This document shows, piece after piece, positions 22,801-32,949 of a DNA stretch of 64,000 nt. Origin of the DNA: Blastomussa wellsi (taxonomy: Eukaryota; Cnidaria; Anthozoa; Scleractinia; Plerogyridae). A program made the position numbers and the translations under genes. The stretch is from positions 24,328,050-24,392,049 of the forward strand of contig OX393567.1 in the NCBI GenBank assembly GCA_947652115.1, written 5' to 3'. How positions within the stretch are numbered: position 1 is the first letter of the stretch; each line of letters opens with the position of its first letter. The notes under the pieces are model-generated. The model saw only the letters and a program-made list of their open reading frames with translations. It searched no databases and was not told where the DNA came from.

Positions 22801-25750
22801 CCTGATGCAGGTGGCGAACTTAGGCCTTCTTTTCCTTCTGATGTTCTTTATCTTTGCTGCATTGGGCATGGAATTGTTTGGTCACATTGGTAAGTTATGA
22901 AGACTCCTTACATACTATTTGGGCAATTGTTAAATAATTCATTCTCTTTGATGCGCCTTGTTTGAGTAATAGTCCGCGTAAGAACTAGGCAAAAGGACAA
23001 AAACAGGTTGGTGCAATAGTGCTTAGAACTAATTGGCGCCTAGGACAATGCTTACAATTGGACGTGAGACAGATGTGTCAGGGGCATGGAAAAGACTAAG
23101 GCAAAAAAACGTATTTTTATGTTATAACACTTTTTCTCTCGGAAACGTTTGTCTGGACCTATCATTTTTATCTCTTAATTTGAATGTAGCGATCACCTTC
23201 TTACTATGCAGTAAATCACCTTAAATCAACTTCCTAGTCTTTTCGATCGGTTACTAGCATCGGGGATGGGGGCGGGGGGGGGGGGTTACTCCCGACTATA
23301 GGGGGAGGTTCCGCCAGAAAGTGTCTCGAACAATTCTACAGAACAGTCGATTCATTTAAGTATTTTAAAATTGAAGCAAAACAATTAAGACAGATCTAGT
23401 AACCCTTCTTTGGGTGTTTGATAGGGTATCATTTTCTATCGAGGATATGTGAACGGACTAAAATGAAATGGCAAGGCTTTACCCGCCTACCCGTACAAAA
23501 AACGTTTGATCCCCCAACCCCGCCCCCTTAAACCGACTAGTATCGCCTCGGCTGTCATCTGTACTGTAGGAAAAATATATTTAATTCACTCACGTAAACG
23601 GAAGCCCGATTCCCGGACCAGATTCGTTCAGTTTTCCAATCAGAATCTTGACTGCAGCTAAATTATTTGTCAGGTAACGAAATGCAAATTTAATTTAAAC
23701 ACCAAATCGCTTTTAACTGTTCTTGTCTTAGAATGCACGGACGAATTACCATGTGAGGGACTGGACAATCATGCACACTTCAAGAATTTTGGCTTTTCAA
23801 TGCTGACTTTGTTTCGAGTGTCAACTGGGGACAACTGGAATGGAATCCTAAAGGTAACTGCTGTTATTTTATTGCTTCGACTGAAATTGATTTATGTGGT
23901 CTCTTATAAATGGACGAGATGAACTCGGGACAGAGAAAAAAATCCAACATTGGATTCTTAAATCCGAAAACGGATTTTGTTTTTTTATTAAACAGATTAA
24001 TCCAGGATCACTCGGATCATGACGCATCAAAGGAACCGAAGAATCCACTCTTGGCAAGGATTCTTCGGTTCCATGCACCATGATCCGAGTGATCTTGGAT
24101 TAATCTGTTTAATAAAGAAACGCAAAATCCGTTTTCGGATTTAAGAATCCAATCTTGGATTTATGTTATGAGCTCGAGATTTCTATCGCGTGATAGTTGA
24201 TGAGGCCGAAGGTCGAATCAACTATCACGGATAAAAAACGAGAGCGAATAATCTCATTGTTTTAGTATAAATCTACTAGATGTTCAAATCGTAACAAGTT
24301 TATCCAAAAATTTTTAACGGAAAATAAAAAAAAACTTCACAAACTCGAAGAAGTGGCCGCCATTTTGTGGAGAGCCGCTACTCATTTTCTATCGCAGAGT
24401 AGATATCGAGTAGCCAATCACAGAACAGCTTTCGTGAAAGAACGCTAGCAGATTTAAGATCGGTACGCACGAGAAAAGTAGTCCCTGCAACAAGTCGCGG
24501 GGACAAGCCATCGTGTGAACAGGCCATAATTTGAAGGGATTTGAGAAGTCGCAGGCACTATTCCCACGAATTCAAACCAGCTTGATTTCGCGGGACAAGT
24601 CCCAGTGAGTCCCCTGCGACTTGAAAAACGAGAAAACGGACAACTTGTTCAATTTCTTGAATGTTTTATCTTGCCACAGGACATTATCAACAAGAAACGT
24701 TGTGAACTGGATCCGACACCTGGCTGCACCGCGCTAGAACACATCGCCCCAATCTATTTTGCAATCTTTGTTCTGGCCACACAGTTCGTCTTATTGAACG
24801 TTGTAGTCGCTGTGCTAATGAAACACTTGGAAGAGGCCAAAGAAGAAATTTCCATGAATTCTTCAATCGAAGGAACAGAAACTGCAATAGCCATGCAACA
24901 GGATGGTAGCCCAGGCCCCCAAGCTGCGCAGGATGGCCCCTCCCATCCGGGGGGTAGTGGGGCAACAACGGAGTCCAATAACAACGCTATGGTAGTTGTT
25001 CCTGTGGTTGGATTTGTGCGCCACTCGAATAACTCAGACAGCAGTTTGAGTTCTTTGGATCATGACATGCAAACAATCGGAGCCGGCGGTGAGTTGAGGC
25101 CGCGGCTTGCGCCAATCGATCAAGAGAAACCCGAGAAAAGCACGAGCCTTGCGACCCTACGACTTCCACCGATAGAAAGCCAGTTAAGCGGACTTAATAA
25201 GATCGGAAGAAGCTCGGATAAAATCGATGATTCATCGCTGTCAGGATTATCCAGTCCCGAGAATGAAAAACCTGCCGTAAAACGTCTCGATGGGCAAATA
25301 TCCCCACGGGCCCCCATCTACGTGATGAGCGAGGATAGTGACTTAAATGACAGCAATATGGAAGTTAACCGTGACCAAAGTAGAGTGTTTAGGCCAGTTG
25401 ACAGAGCTGCTAAATCAAAAGGTTCTGTGCGTTCGCTTTCACCGCTATCAAGTAGCGAGGATGAAGGAAAAAAGAACATATTTTCCTTTAAAAAACCCAA
25501 AACAAAATGGAAATCATCAAGAAAGCCTTTCAAGAAAGAACCAAAGTCGTCTGCTACCGTGACACCCAAACCGGAGAGTAGACCGGGACAGGTAGAACAG
25601 GGAGAGAAACCGGCCAAACCTGACTGTCGGTGGGCGGCTCCGGTATTACTAGGTGTTGATCAAGGCAAAGAAGAAATGAAACTCCGTGGAACAGAACCAA
25701 GAAACGAAGATGACCAAGGCACAAGCTATCAAATGCAAAGCTATGTGTGA
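876..25750 (+). CDS. Cav3: T-type voltage-gated calcium channel alpha-1 subunit (Cav3), 27 coding exons
   Basis: This plasma-membrane pore subunit conducts low-voltage-activated calcium current, giving pacemaking and burst firing. I resolve 27 exons with GT-AG borders except intron 1; their lengths sum to 5958 nt, exactly 1985 codons plus TGA, so every phase agrees. Four six-helix domains are visible. The selectivity residues are E359 (ITLEGW), E896 (LTQEDW), D1330 (STKDGW) and D1622 (STGDNW), the E-E-D-D set diagnostic of T-type channels rather than E-E-E-E of Cav1/2. The S4 segments carry arginine every third residue. The I-II linker continues straight from IS6 as a charged helix like the Cav3 gating brake, with no beta-subunit interaction motif, as expected for Cav3. 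ATG 876 is the first ATG in a frame closed upstream by a stop. Introns hold MITEs and sense SINEs. Vertebrates have three paralogues (CACNA1G/H/I); I cannot say which cnidarian paralogue this is. Confidence 0.95.
4275..4478. repeat. Foldback MITE-like element in Cav3 intron 1
   Basis: The ends are inverted: AAAACTGGGGAATATC near 4278 and GATATTCCCCAGGTTTT ending near 4477. It has no coding capacity. The intervening about 165 bp contains further ATATTCC and GATAATT motifs in both orientations. The size and structure fit a non-autonomous DNA transposon; no target duplication could be fixed. Confidence 0.5.
4786..4966. repeat. Foldback MITE with imperfect terminal inverted repeats
   Basis: The left arm from about 4788 (AATAAACC...) reaches GGATAATGCC...GGCTGAAAGATTG at 4826-4851. 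The right arm is its inverse, CAATCTTTCAGCC...GGCATTATCC at 4912-4938, followed by GGTTTATTT. The arms total about 55 bp with small mismatches. It lies about 160 bp upstream of Cav3 exon 2, close to the U12 branch point. Confidence 0.6.
5122..8282 (+). CDS. Cav3: Cav3 exons 2-6: domain I
   Basis: The exons are 5122-5364 (S1-S3), 5863-5957 (S4, five regularly spaced arginines ending NRVPS), 6557-6728 (S4-S5 linker and S5, [12 protein letters not shown]), 7133-7439 (long extracellular turret with several NxS/T sites and paired cysteines, then the first pore-helix part) and 8190-8282 (selectivity motif ITLEGW with E359, then S6 start). The phases 2, 1, 2, 0, 0 join without gaps. The cysteine-rich IS5-pore loop and CVNWNQYY motif closely resemble vertebrate Cav3. 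Intron 4 carries a Penelope-type repeat at about 6958-7060; the other introns have no feature I can name. Confidence 0.93.
6958..7060 (-). repeat. Penelope-like element fragment with hammerhead-like motif
   Basis: On the minus strand the fragment reads CCGACGAAGGGCTAACGCTC, then GAAACGTCAGC, then CGAATCTCTTTACGGTGGCC and a tail ending in ATTATCAACCC. The same block recurs at 53152-53262 and, as a palindrome, at 60646-60783. It resembles the hammerhead-bearing terminal repeats of Penelope-like retroelements common in cnidarians: a GGGC/GCTC helix II, a GAAA box, and ACGT as a minimal helix III. The U4 position of the core is C here and there is one extra A, so this copy is probably inactive. 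Confidence 0.45.
9061..10122 (+). CDS. Cav3: Cav3 exon 7: IS6, I-II linker and IIS1
   Basis: One 1062-nt exon covers residues 386-739. It begins with the end of IS6 ([13 protein letters not shown]), followed by the gating-brake region: [10 protein letters not shown], then a helix ending [12 protein letters not shown]. In vertebrate Cav3 these two helices hold the channel shut. Next comes a basic stretch, then 11 histidines, Tyr and three more histidines (residues 491-505). The rest of the linker is Ser/Ala/Glu-rich and probably disordered, with an acidic block before IIS1 ([21 protein letters not shown]). A similar HHHHHHYH run occurs in the same linker of mammalian Cav3.1, from memory. A metal-binding role is inference. 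Confidence 0.92.
10511..12205 (+). CDS. Cav3: Cav3 exons 8-10: domain II
   Basis: The exons are 10511-10662 (S2-S3), 11270-11573 (S4, [19 protein letters not shown]4-S5; S5; pore helix) and 12047-12205 (selectivity motif LTQEDW with E896, then S6). The phases 0, 2, 0, 0 are consistent. Intron 8 contains a small foldback, a palindromic repeat and a truncated SINE. Intron 9 (11574-12046) holds nothing I recognise. Confidence 0.93.
10749..10885. repeat. Short foldback repeat in Cav3 intron 8
   Basis: The ends are inverted: GACTGGTCCCCAGTCGT at 10748-10764 and ACGACTGGGGACGAGTC at about 10870-10886. There is no coding capacity. The adjacent 10920-10975 segment has the inverted blocks CTATCCACTGGATAG and GATAGCGTTATCC, a second short palindromic repeat. 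Confidence 0.5.
11075..11200 (+). repeat. Truncated tRNA-derived SINE (3' part)
   Basis: It shares the block GTGTATAAATGGGTACCGGC, a GGGTAACCCGGCGATGGA core and the end AAGCTCCGGCGGTA with the full copies at 18524 and 20257. The tRNA-like head with boxes A and B is missing, so this is a 5'-truncated copy in the sense orientation of the host gene. Confidence 0.65.
12848..14550 (+). CDS. Cav3: Cav3 exons 11-13: II-III cytoplasmic linker
   Basis: The exons are 12848-13084, 13748-13894 and 14444-14550, with phases 0, 0, 0 in and 2 out. The encoded about 163 residues are poorly conserved, Ser/Pro-rich and probably disordered, with a basic Cys-containing piece ([13 protein letters not shown]) just before IIIS1, as in other Cav3 channels. 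Assignment rests on clean splice sites and frame closure more than on homology. Intron 10 (12206-12847) includes a GC-rich palindromic repeat around 12460-12600. Intron 12 is mostly a repeat-like segment (13973-14428). Confidence 0.8.
13973..14428. repeat. Probable MITE filling Cav3 intron 12
   Basis: The approximate inverted ends are GCATCCACACTTAGCC at 13977 and its diverged inverse near 14405-14425 (ATGTGTGCATGC). A 150-codon open frame on the minus strand has no recognisable protein features and is best explained as a chance frame in the repeat. The call rests on structure only. Confidence 0.3.
14866..19375 (+). CDS. Cav3: Cav3 exons 14-20: domain III
   Basis: The exons are 14866-14989 (S1), 15254-15322 (S2), 15889-16073 (S3-S4, [11 protein letters not shown]), 16751-16877 (S4-S5 and S5), 17266-17391 (turret with cysteines), 17995-18084 (pore, STKDGW, D1330) and 19192-19375 (S6, [13 protein letters not shown], then a charged Lys/Glu helix). 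All joins keep frame. The KDGW aspartate is one of the two that separate T-type from high-voltage channels. Intron 18 has a 170-bp foldback (17560-17735) and intron 19 a full SINE (18524-18795). The other introns hold nothing I can name. Confidence 0.93.
17560..17735. repeat. Foldback repeat in Cav3 intron 18
   Basis: The left arm (GAACACCGCGGACACGGAAC, then CGGAACACCCCGGAAC) and right arm (GTTCCGTGCTTCGGGGTG, then GCGGTGTTCC) are imperfect inverses around an AT-rich centre near 17655. It is internally repetitive with a GGAACAyC core. It has no coding capacity. Confidence 0.5.
18524..18795 (+). repeat. Full-length tRNA-derived SINE
   Basis: The head contains a box A-like GGTTAGTGCGCTCG and a box B GGTTCGAGCCC, the two parts of an RNA polymerase III promoter. 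The body (CACTTTACTCTCACAGTGC, GTGTATAAAT, TAACCCTGCGATGGACTAGC) matches the copy at 20257 along its length. It lies in sense orientation in Cav3 intron 19. The head is tRNA-like in sequence, but this is not a tRNA gene. Confidence 0.8.
20067..25750 (+). CDS. Cav3: Cav3 exons 21-27: domain IV and C-terminal tail
   Basis: The exons are 20067-20215 (S1), 21036-21145 (S2), 21653-21780 (S3-S4, [10 protein letters not shown]), 22068-22138 (S4-S5, [14 protein letters not shown]), 22811-22889 (S5), 23732-23853 (pore, STGDNW, D1622) and 24680-25750 (extracellular pair of cysteines, S6 [17 protein letters not shown], then about 300 residues of tail). The tail is Ser/Pro/Lys-rich with many SP and SxxE sites, and I see no IQ/calmodulin or EF-hand motif, as usual for Cav3. 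It ends GTG TGA at 25750. Intron 26 contains a 225-bp foldback (23938-24165). Intron 21 carries a SINE head and a second tRNA-like repeat. Confidence 0.93.
20257..20549 (+). repeat. Full-length tRNA-derived SINE
   Basis: It begins GGGAGGCGCGGTGGTTAGTG (box A region), has box B GGTTCGAGCC, and runs through the shared GTGTATAAATGGATACCGGC and AGCATCCCATCCAGGGG blocks to GACGCAGACTTTG. It is closely similar to the copy at 18524-18795. It starts only about 40 bp after Cav3 exon 21, in sense orientation. Confidence 0.8.
20650..20765 (-). repeat. tRNA-like repeat, minus strand
   Basis: On the minus strand a box B-like GGGATCGATTCCGGTTGAAG follows GCAGCGGCATCGCGGAGG and GTAACAGC. The layout recalls a degenerate tRNA or a second SINE head. 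I cannot fold a complete cloverleaf by eye, so I do not call a tRNA gene. Confidence 0.3.
23938..24165. repeat. Foldback element in Cav3 intron 26
   Basis: The arms are near-perfect inverses: AATCCGAAAACGGATTTT, AAACAGATTAATCC and ACTCGGATCATG on the left are repeated inverted on the right, ending AATCCAATCTTGGATT. The centre near 24055 has the inverted pair GGAACCGAAGAATCC / GGATTCTTCGGTTCC. It is related in style to the foldback at 55489-55654, which shares GATCATG-GCATCAAAGG motifs. Confidence 0.7.
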
Positions 25751-28049
25751 CAAATGCGAAATTGAAAGGGAAACTTCCGGCTGCTATCCGAAATTTAAGG
25801 TATTACCCTCCCCTCCCCCTCGGGCCCGGGGGTGCAAGAAAGACTGGTACAGTGAGGTTTTTTACTTCGTCACTTCAACAAAGCAACTGTATTAAAAAAA
25901 TCTTGGGTGTCGGAGATTGTTTCTCATAAACATCTAAAAGCTCTCGTTGCCGGCGAATGATTGAGCTTCAAAAACTTCCGAAATCCAGGAAACACCATCA
26001 GGTGACTTGATCAAATATTAATCCGTATAATTGTAGAGGTTTTATTTTTGTAGCAGTTGATCACTGTAAATAGGCCGACTGAATGATACGCGTACAAATG
26101 GCAGTAACTCTTTGCTACTGCCCCGGAGCCGTTAGCGGCTAAAAAAAGGTATGCCGAGAAAGAAAAGTGACGGATATAATTTGCAGAAATTCTTACTGTT
26201 AATGATATCGTTTCTAAAAACAGAATAAAACATTCAAATTTTTTTCTGGATATTCTTTTTTTCATCGCCTGCGACTGGTTAACTTTGTGTAATTTAATAG
26301 ACCCTCGCTTTAGCGGTAACAAAAAATGACTTTGACTTCGTTGCTAGAATCGGCTTTCTGTGAAAGAACGTATTTTTTGGCGAATCGAGTTAATATTAGG
26401 CTTCACTACAAGAAGAAATACTAAATACAATCAAATAGTCCACACAGACTTAATCTCAATACTACATATTTTATTTCACAGAACAAGAAATGGCCACCTC
26501 TTTTGAGTCGAGAAATGTTAGAGCCTGGAAACTGTGACGAGCGACCATATTTGGATTGCTGAAAGAAAAGATGATATTTTCATAACAATAGAGTTCAATT
26601 TGTCTTGGCCGTATTTTCTTTGTTTTGGGACACCAATATGGCCGCCGTGACGTCATGTGAAAGCGCTCAAAACCGATAGCGAAGCATGCGAGTTACGTCA
26701 TGACCCAGGCAAACAAACCGAAATGGAAGACGATTTGAAGCTTTCTTCAAGCGCTCCTAAAACACTATTATAAAACGAAAACTTCGCCTATATTACCACT
26801 ATTTCGCTTAGAACACGCTGTCGTCTGAGTCTCGCGGGTTGCAAGTATTTGCATTCTAATTTTAGTCCTCGGGCGTTTCGCTATTTTGTTGTTGTTTTTT
26901 TGCAGTACGTTGTCTCAATCTCATTCCCAGACTTTTCTCTTGAGACTTCGGGGCAGCTGACCAGAACTGAAGCGTCAGGGGACGAGATTGTTCTTTGCAC
27001 TGTAGCACATGGTTATGTTGAACACAATGCATGCAGATTGAAACGTGTGGTACATTTTCGAGAAGTTAAAGAACTGCTGGGACGCGATGGCAGGAGCCGT
27101 GATCCCAACGCGAGGTCGTAATTTTAAAATACAGCTAATCCGTAGATCTTAGCTAAACTTGTACCAAAAGCAAACATTTTATACCTTTGTTTTATTTTAG
27201 ACCGCCAAATGCCCCAAATATCTTCGATTTTCAAACGATTTTCTTTGACGACAGAATCAAAATAAAACCAAACGCTCACAAAGCATTCCGGTCGACAGTC
27301 TTTAATTCTGGCGTTGCAAATCTGGTCGGCGCAAGTGAACTTGCTTGGTTTCACTTTGTCATCGTCAAAATTTGATGTTTTGAAGAAATTGGTGGTTTGA
27401 CAAACATTTCTCTTCAAGAGAGTTAAACCATTTATCTACCATCTTTACCCTTGCAAAGATCTTTTTTTGCATTTTTTTTAAATATTAAATAGGCCGGCCA
27501 AAGAATATTCAACAATAATAAAAACATTACAATTGATACACCCTTACTGGAAAGTACAAATCTCACCCGCAAGAATTGCTCATAGATTAAAACTAAGCTA
27601 TTAAATAACCAATTCCATTGTATAGTCGGAGAACAATGTATTGAGTCTTTAAAAGAAAAACTGTTGCACTGCACCGGCGGGCAAGTGGATTACTCAGCAA
27701 ATTACCAAATAAAATTACATAAAGGTAAACCGCCGTAGCGAACTGACGATGCGAGCGTTAGCCGTTCGTCGGAAGCACTCGCAGCAGATTTCCGATTCTC
27801 CTTACCCAATCATAAACTAGTGCGAACGCACAGAAGTGTTCCGAAAACAGTCACGTTAGCTTGACGCAATAAGGATACGTCATGCTACTTAGCAACTGTT
27901 GACAAAAACCGCGGGCTCATTCGATCGGTCCGTTGTATCCCCAATTGAGAAGTGTTAAAACATCCTTCTTGAAAGCATTCTATAAAACTTTGCTTTTCAG
28001 CTTAAAAATTTCTTCATTGCTGTCCGCAGATTTATTGAAAAGGCAGACA
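25751..28049. other. Convergent intergenic region between Cav3 and DESI-PUL
   Basis: Both flanking genes end here, so it should hold two 3' UTRs. An AATAAA on the plus strand at 26224-26229 could serve Cav3. On the minus strand AATAAA (plus 28032-28037) lies 13 bp past the stop of the other gene, rather close. The open frames at 26849-27121 and 27187-27417 match nothing I know. A partial Penelope-type repeat lies at 27722-27780. I see no further gene. Confidence 0.5.
27722..27780 (-). repeat. Diverged hammerhead-like Penelope repeat fragment
   Basis: On the minus strand it reads TCCGACGAACGGCTAACGCT then CGCATCGTCAGTTCGC, clearly related to the blocks at 7000-7060 and 53190-53250 but with the GAAA box mutated (GCAT). 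Only the core is retained. It is too degraded to be active. Confidence 0.35.
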
Positions 28050-31000
28050 TCATCTAAGTAGCTTTTCCAAGACGCTGCAAAGTTCATCAACCTCAGAAGA
28101 ACTTCCTTTAAACTTGGTGACATTAACACCCATGACACTTGCAAGGCCAGCCACCTTAATGAAGAAACCGCAAAAAGCATGACTTAAAAAAAAATATATA
28201 GTCACGGTAAACGGTCCCTTCCGTTATCCTGATTTAGTTCAAGCTAACGTTTCGAGAGTCAAGCTAAAATTCTGAAGCCATAAATTTGAAATTATGTTCA
28301 ATTTGGCACTCTCCCCTCTCTTCATCCCGTTATTCGAAGGAATTTTTTCAGAAATAACCGCCTCCATTCTAATTAACAGCCACTATTCTCATAACTATTT
28401 ATATCTAACTATTCTCACTATTCACATCTTGCAACGTGCCGAGTTTAGTTACAGAGTCGTGTCGAGTTTAGTTACACAATTTTCAACCAACCTCAGAATT
28501 GTAATCCATAAATCTTCTGAGAGCGTAAAGGCAATTGTGTCCTGAAAACAAAAAGCACTTGACGATTAGTCAAGTAGCCTACAAATACAGCCGTCTCTAT
28601 TAGTCATGAGACTGTCAAGAAATTTACAAACGATTTTTATTATATAAACTGCAGTGAAATATCAGGTGAACTTTCGCGCGAAAACATGATATCTTCACAA
28701 ATGAAGACATGTTATCTTCACATGTGAAGATATCACTGTTGCTATGGTTATGCAATAAATTGCGCCTTCGCAGCAAAAGAGAGAAGGTTTGGTAGCTCAT
28801 TGGTGTTTATATAATAAATAGAATATTACATGGCCGCTTGGAGATTCGAAATTTCTCTTCTCTCACTCGAAGAGAAATTTCCTGTCTCCGCGCGGCCATG
28901 TAATATCCTCTCAAGCTACTTTTTAGAACGGATCTTCAAAGAGTTTATTCAGTCGAAAGTAATGGTGGTACATGTGTTAAGCTTGACAGAAATATTAGAA
29001 AGATACAAATAAGTTAGTTCTCTACGGTAATGCAGTTTCATGTACATAGATTAACTTACGCCGGTATCCAACAGAATTTGTGTTGCCATGGTTTTACACT
29101 ACATGTAATAACATTGATTTAAAATACTCGCAACACTTTCTCGACAAATCAGCAATGAAACTGCTCTCTCCAACACGTTAACCTCTCGCTTCGAGTTGGT
29201 ACACGTATTAGTTTCGAGTTTTCACCTGCGGCGAAATTGGGAAGATCTAAACGAACAAGTCTTTCTTCCCTGGGTATTGAAGGGTTTCTTTTTTCCCGCG
29301 CGCGCTTTGGAATGCTTTATGGTGGGAAGTCGACGATAGACTTCAACGAGACCGGAAACCGCGCAAGAAAACCATTCCGAATTAAAAGCCTATTTCCACC
29401 AACCTGTTTCTGGAGACACATCCCTGGTTAGAACTTCAATAATGGCCGTAGAACACTCTAGTGCTATGTCTTCTGGTATCTAACAGAAAAATTAAAAAGA
29501 AACTTTAAAAAAGAAAAAAATATATGAACAAGACTGACTGCAAAGGTAGGTAAAGTCTGTATGCTAGCCTAGTGGCCCATCAGGTCTGAGCTTATCCCGG
29601 TTTCCTTAGCATGAAGCGAATAGGAGTATTTCTACTCCCCCCTGGATGTGATGCTAGTCCATCACACGGTTATCTCACGGCATTATGTCGCCGGTACCCA
29701 TTTATACGGCTGGGTAGAGAAAGGCACTGTGATGGTAGAGTGAATTCCACGCTCGGGGCAACAAATTTTATAATATCCCTTGTTAGAAACTTTTGTACTG
29801 AACAAAATATGCTTTGAATATCACAAGAAAAAATATCACAAGAAAGAATATCGCGGTAAAGGCAACCGTGAGTTTCAAATAGTCATGAACACTCTATTGC
29901 TCAGCTCATAAGGTAGCCAGTTACCTTAAATCTCGCAATATTGGAAGCTAGTGCAGCCCCGACAGTTTGAAGTTCGTGATCTTTGCTAAGAAGACAGTTA
30001 ACCGTTACAGCAGCAAGCGCCGTAGAGCGATTGTCTTTTAACACGACTGAGTGGCCTGCCTGATGGCTAACAGCACAACAAAACTGAAATATAAGGAAAA
30101 AGAGAAACAAATTTATGATGATTCCTGCAGCAACATGCAAATTAGCTAGACTGAACTTAATAACATCCTAATTTCTAGACAGCAAGCAGTCCATTTCGCT
30201 TATTAATAATAAAATTACGGGTAAAAATAATGAGAAATAGAGAATGAAAATAAGATGAATGTATAACGGACAACTACACGTACATTTAGAGATGAATATT
30301 TAAATCAAACCACTAAAAGCAAGGCTAATATCGAAATGGCGCAAGCAACGCAAATATGAACTAGTATTCCACAACTGTCATGGAATACTTTGAGGTGTCT
30401 TTGAGGAGCTGCATGTAAGATTTCGTGTCAGGTTGATCTAAACCCCCACACAGTAAAAACGCAATGTTTTTATTTCTTCCCTTGCAACTAAAATATATCT
30501 TGACGAGTTGAATCATACCTGCTCTGCAATTTACACCACAAACTGGGCAGGGACGCCCCCCCCCCCCCCCCAACGGCAGTGTGGCCGAGTTTTTAGGGTG
30601 CTATCAGTGCTAGCGGATGTGGACACCTCGATCATTTGACTGACGATTACTTGATTTACAATTTCGGGCAATTCTGCATTTTTTGGCTAACATTGCGTTT
30701 CAACCACACCAGGCTAGTAACACAATTGAATTTATTTTTATTATTAAAATCGTGTTTAACTTACCAGCTTGACGCAATGGACTTGACTTGTTATAGAGCT
30801 AAAACTTGAAAAATTCCTACAGATCTTTTTCACAACCTCCTGTAGTCCTATAATTGAAAGTTAACCTTCTTCAACGTTTTATTTGTACTTGAACGTAGCT
30901 ACACGAATTTTTTTTGATATTTAGACCGTAATGTTCTACAGCATAAAACTGAACATGCTTTTATGCACCAGCAAATTTTATGAAACATGTCTGAAAAACA

Positions 31001-32949
31001 TGAACAAGTTGATTTGATCTGATCTGTTTGTTGTGCAGCACACATACACACACGCATACATACACGTGTCAGCTGGCAGACCAAACCGTCAAACCAATCC
31101 AAAGAAACATTGCTGTTATGGTTTGTAGCTTATTTAGCTGGAATCTGTTTAATTTGTGTCAGAATTATAGCAATCCACAAACAATAAATTCTATTATTTT
31201 TTGCTTACTTTATTATTTTGCATTTATGGTGGCTTGACACAACAGTTCCCAGCACATTCCAGCTCTCATACTTTGACGGGTCAGTACAACAGTTGATGTT
31301 AAAATAATGGTATCAAACAAACGCTCAATAACTGGTGAATAAGTTGTGATTAACTTCTTGACATTAATGCTACTGGCTACCATAGCAATAACGGGTATAA
31401 TCTGTTAAAACACCCTTAATTTTAGCTTAAAGTGCTTATAACTCAAAACACGGTGACCCCCAGTTTTTATTATTGATTTGAATATTGATTAGCTCGTCAA
31501 GATGCAACTTTTGTTAAAAAAGTTATTAGGAGCGGTTTTGGAGCTACCTTAAATTTTCAAAAATTTATGAGGGCTCTTAAACCACTCCTAAGAATTTTTT
31601 TAACGCCGCAAAAAGTTTTAGAGCTACCTTAAATTTTCAAACAAAAATTTTTTTCAACACAACATTGCACTAATTCTGGCCTCACCAGTGGAAGATAACT
31701 TCTCACATAATGATAACACTTGCAAAAGTTGGAGAGTGAGATGTAGAACATGATTTTCCTCAGGCTGTGTCAAAGAGTTTTCGATTATTTTATCTGTAAA
31801 ACAAAATAATTTTGCCATCAATTCTGATGGATACACTAAGATGATGAAGGGTGGGCACTGGGCGTGAATGAAGACCAGCTATATCTTTAATATACTCCTT
31901 GAATTAATGATAATTTATTCTTACAGCGCGACACACCTTAGTGTGGCCACCCAACTTTTTTAACAAGTTAGCCAATCAGAGGGCACAAATTTGTTTGACT
32001 TGTCTGGCCTCCTTGTTAAAAGCGTGACAGATATCGTGACAACAGCTTTGAACATTGCAACGAGGCTGGAAAGCTCAAACAAATTCGTGCTCTATGATTG
32101 GCTAATTATAACTTGTCAAAAAAGTTTGTTGGGTGGCCACACTAAGGCGTGTTGCGCTGTAATACCGGTACTCTTATTGACAACACTTTAGAAAAAGCTA
32201 CTGAAAAGAATACCAGCCATGTACAAAATAATTTACTGGTTTATTATGAAAATTGCTTTTAATTAATGTTGGTGTATGAAGGCTGATATTCAATTTAACC
32301 TTATGAGTTTTAATAAACGGACAATACAAAATAATGTAGCTGTATTCACTTACCAAGTACATGGATATGACTCTCTTTCACTTGTGAAAGAGCATCATTT
32401 TCAAAACAATTTTTCAGTTCTTCAAGGTGAATTAAATCTCCATCTGGAAATGCCATTTTTTGTAGGCTTTCTTTAAGATCATTAACTGCTAATGGCACCT
32501 TTTTACAAAAGAGAAAAGCAAAGATTAATTTACCCTATGTCATAATATAATATGAAATCCAATTTTAATTAGCGATTTGCCATTGAACACCAAGTTCAAT
32601 TGGGTCCAGGTCCATATGATAAAATTACTCAGACAAAGTTTTTTGCATCAGTTGAAGGCCCAAAAACTACATGTACTTGTATGCACAAAAAATGGTAAAA
32701 GGAGCCAACTAATTATATGATAATAAAATAAAAATAAAGTGTATTATAATTATATAAATTAAGAAATGAAATAATGATAAATAACTCAGGTCAAGCAAGT
32801 AGAATATGGCCTGCAAAGTCACATTGTTAATTATAGAGGGGACTTAGAGTAACCGATAAGGACATTTGAAGTAACTGAGTGCAAAATAAAATAAATTGCT
32901 TACATCAATTTCGTTGTATACATTAGGCTTCCTCAGCACTGCACTCTGA
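28050..32949 (-). CDS. DESI-PUL exons 7-14: PUL domain
   Basis: In transcript order the exons are 32904-32949, 32354-32498, 31686-31793, 30765-30847, 29925-30083, 29404-29479, 28492-28541 and 28050-28154. They encode a Leu-rich all-helical stretch with PUL landmarks: a [14 protein letters not shown] helix, [13 protein letters not shown] followed by KDHE, a YALRRFM helix, and a closing [12 protein letters not shown] before TGA. In PLAA the matching pieces read FCNMFASQAG and IALATLALN. Exon 9 ends at a GTGAGG donor; reading past it meets a stop. Exon 10 is inferred from strong borders plus phase and fits PUL spacing. Confidence is lowest for exon 7, whose acceptor I chose by phase. Confidence 0.82.

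Noticed and set aside
26849..27417. Open frames in the convergent intergenic region
   Set aside because: No homology, non-ATG starts or weak context, and no splice logic linking them to a gene.
30556..30571. C/G homopolymers at 23272, 30556, 36385
   Set aside because: Isolated simple-sequence runs without symmetry or context, unlike those inside the TIR element.
30361..30573. Minus-strand frame with a CAG acceptor inside the DESI-PUL gene
   Set aside because: It runs into a stop and its phase does not connect; the exon at 30765-30847 joins exons 9 and 11 in frame and fits PUL spacing.
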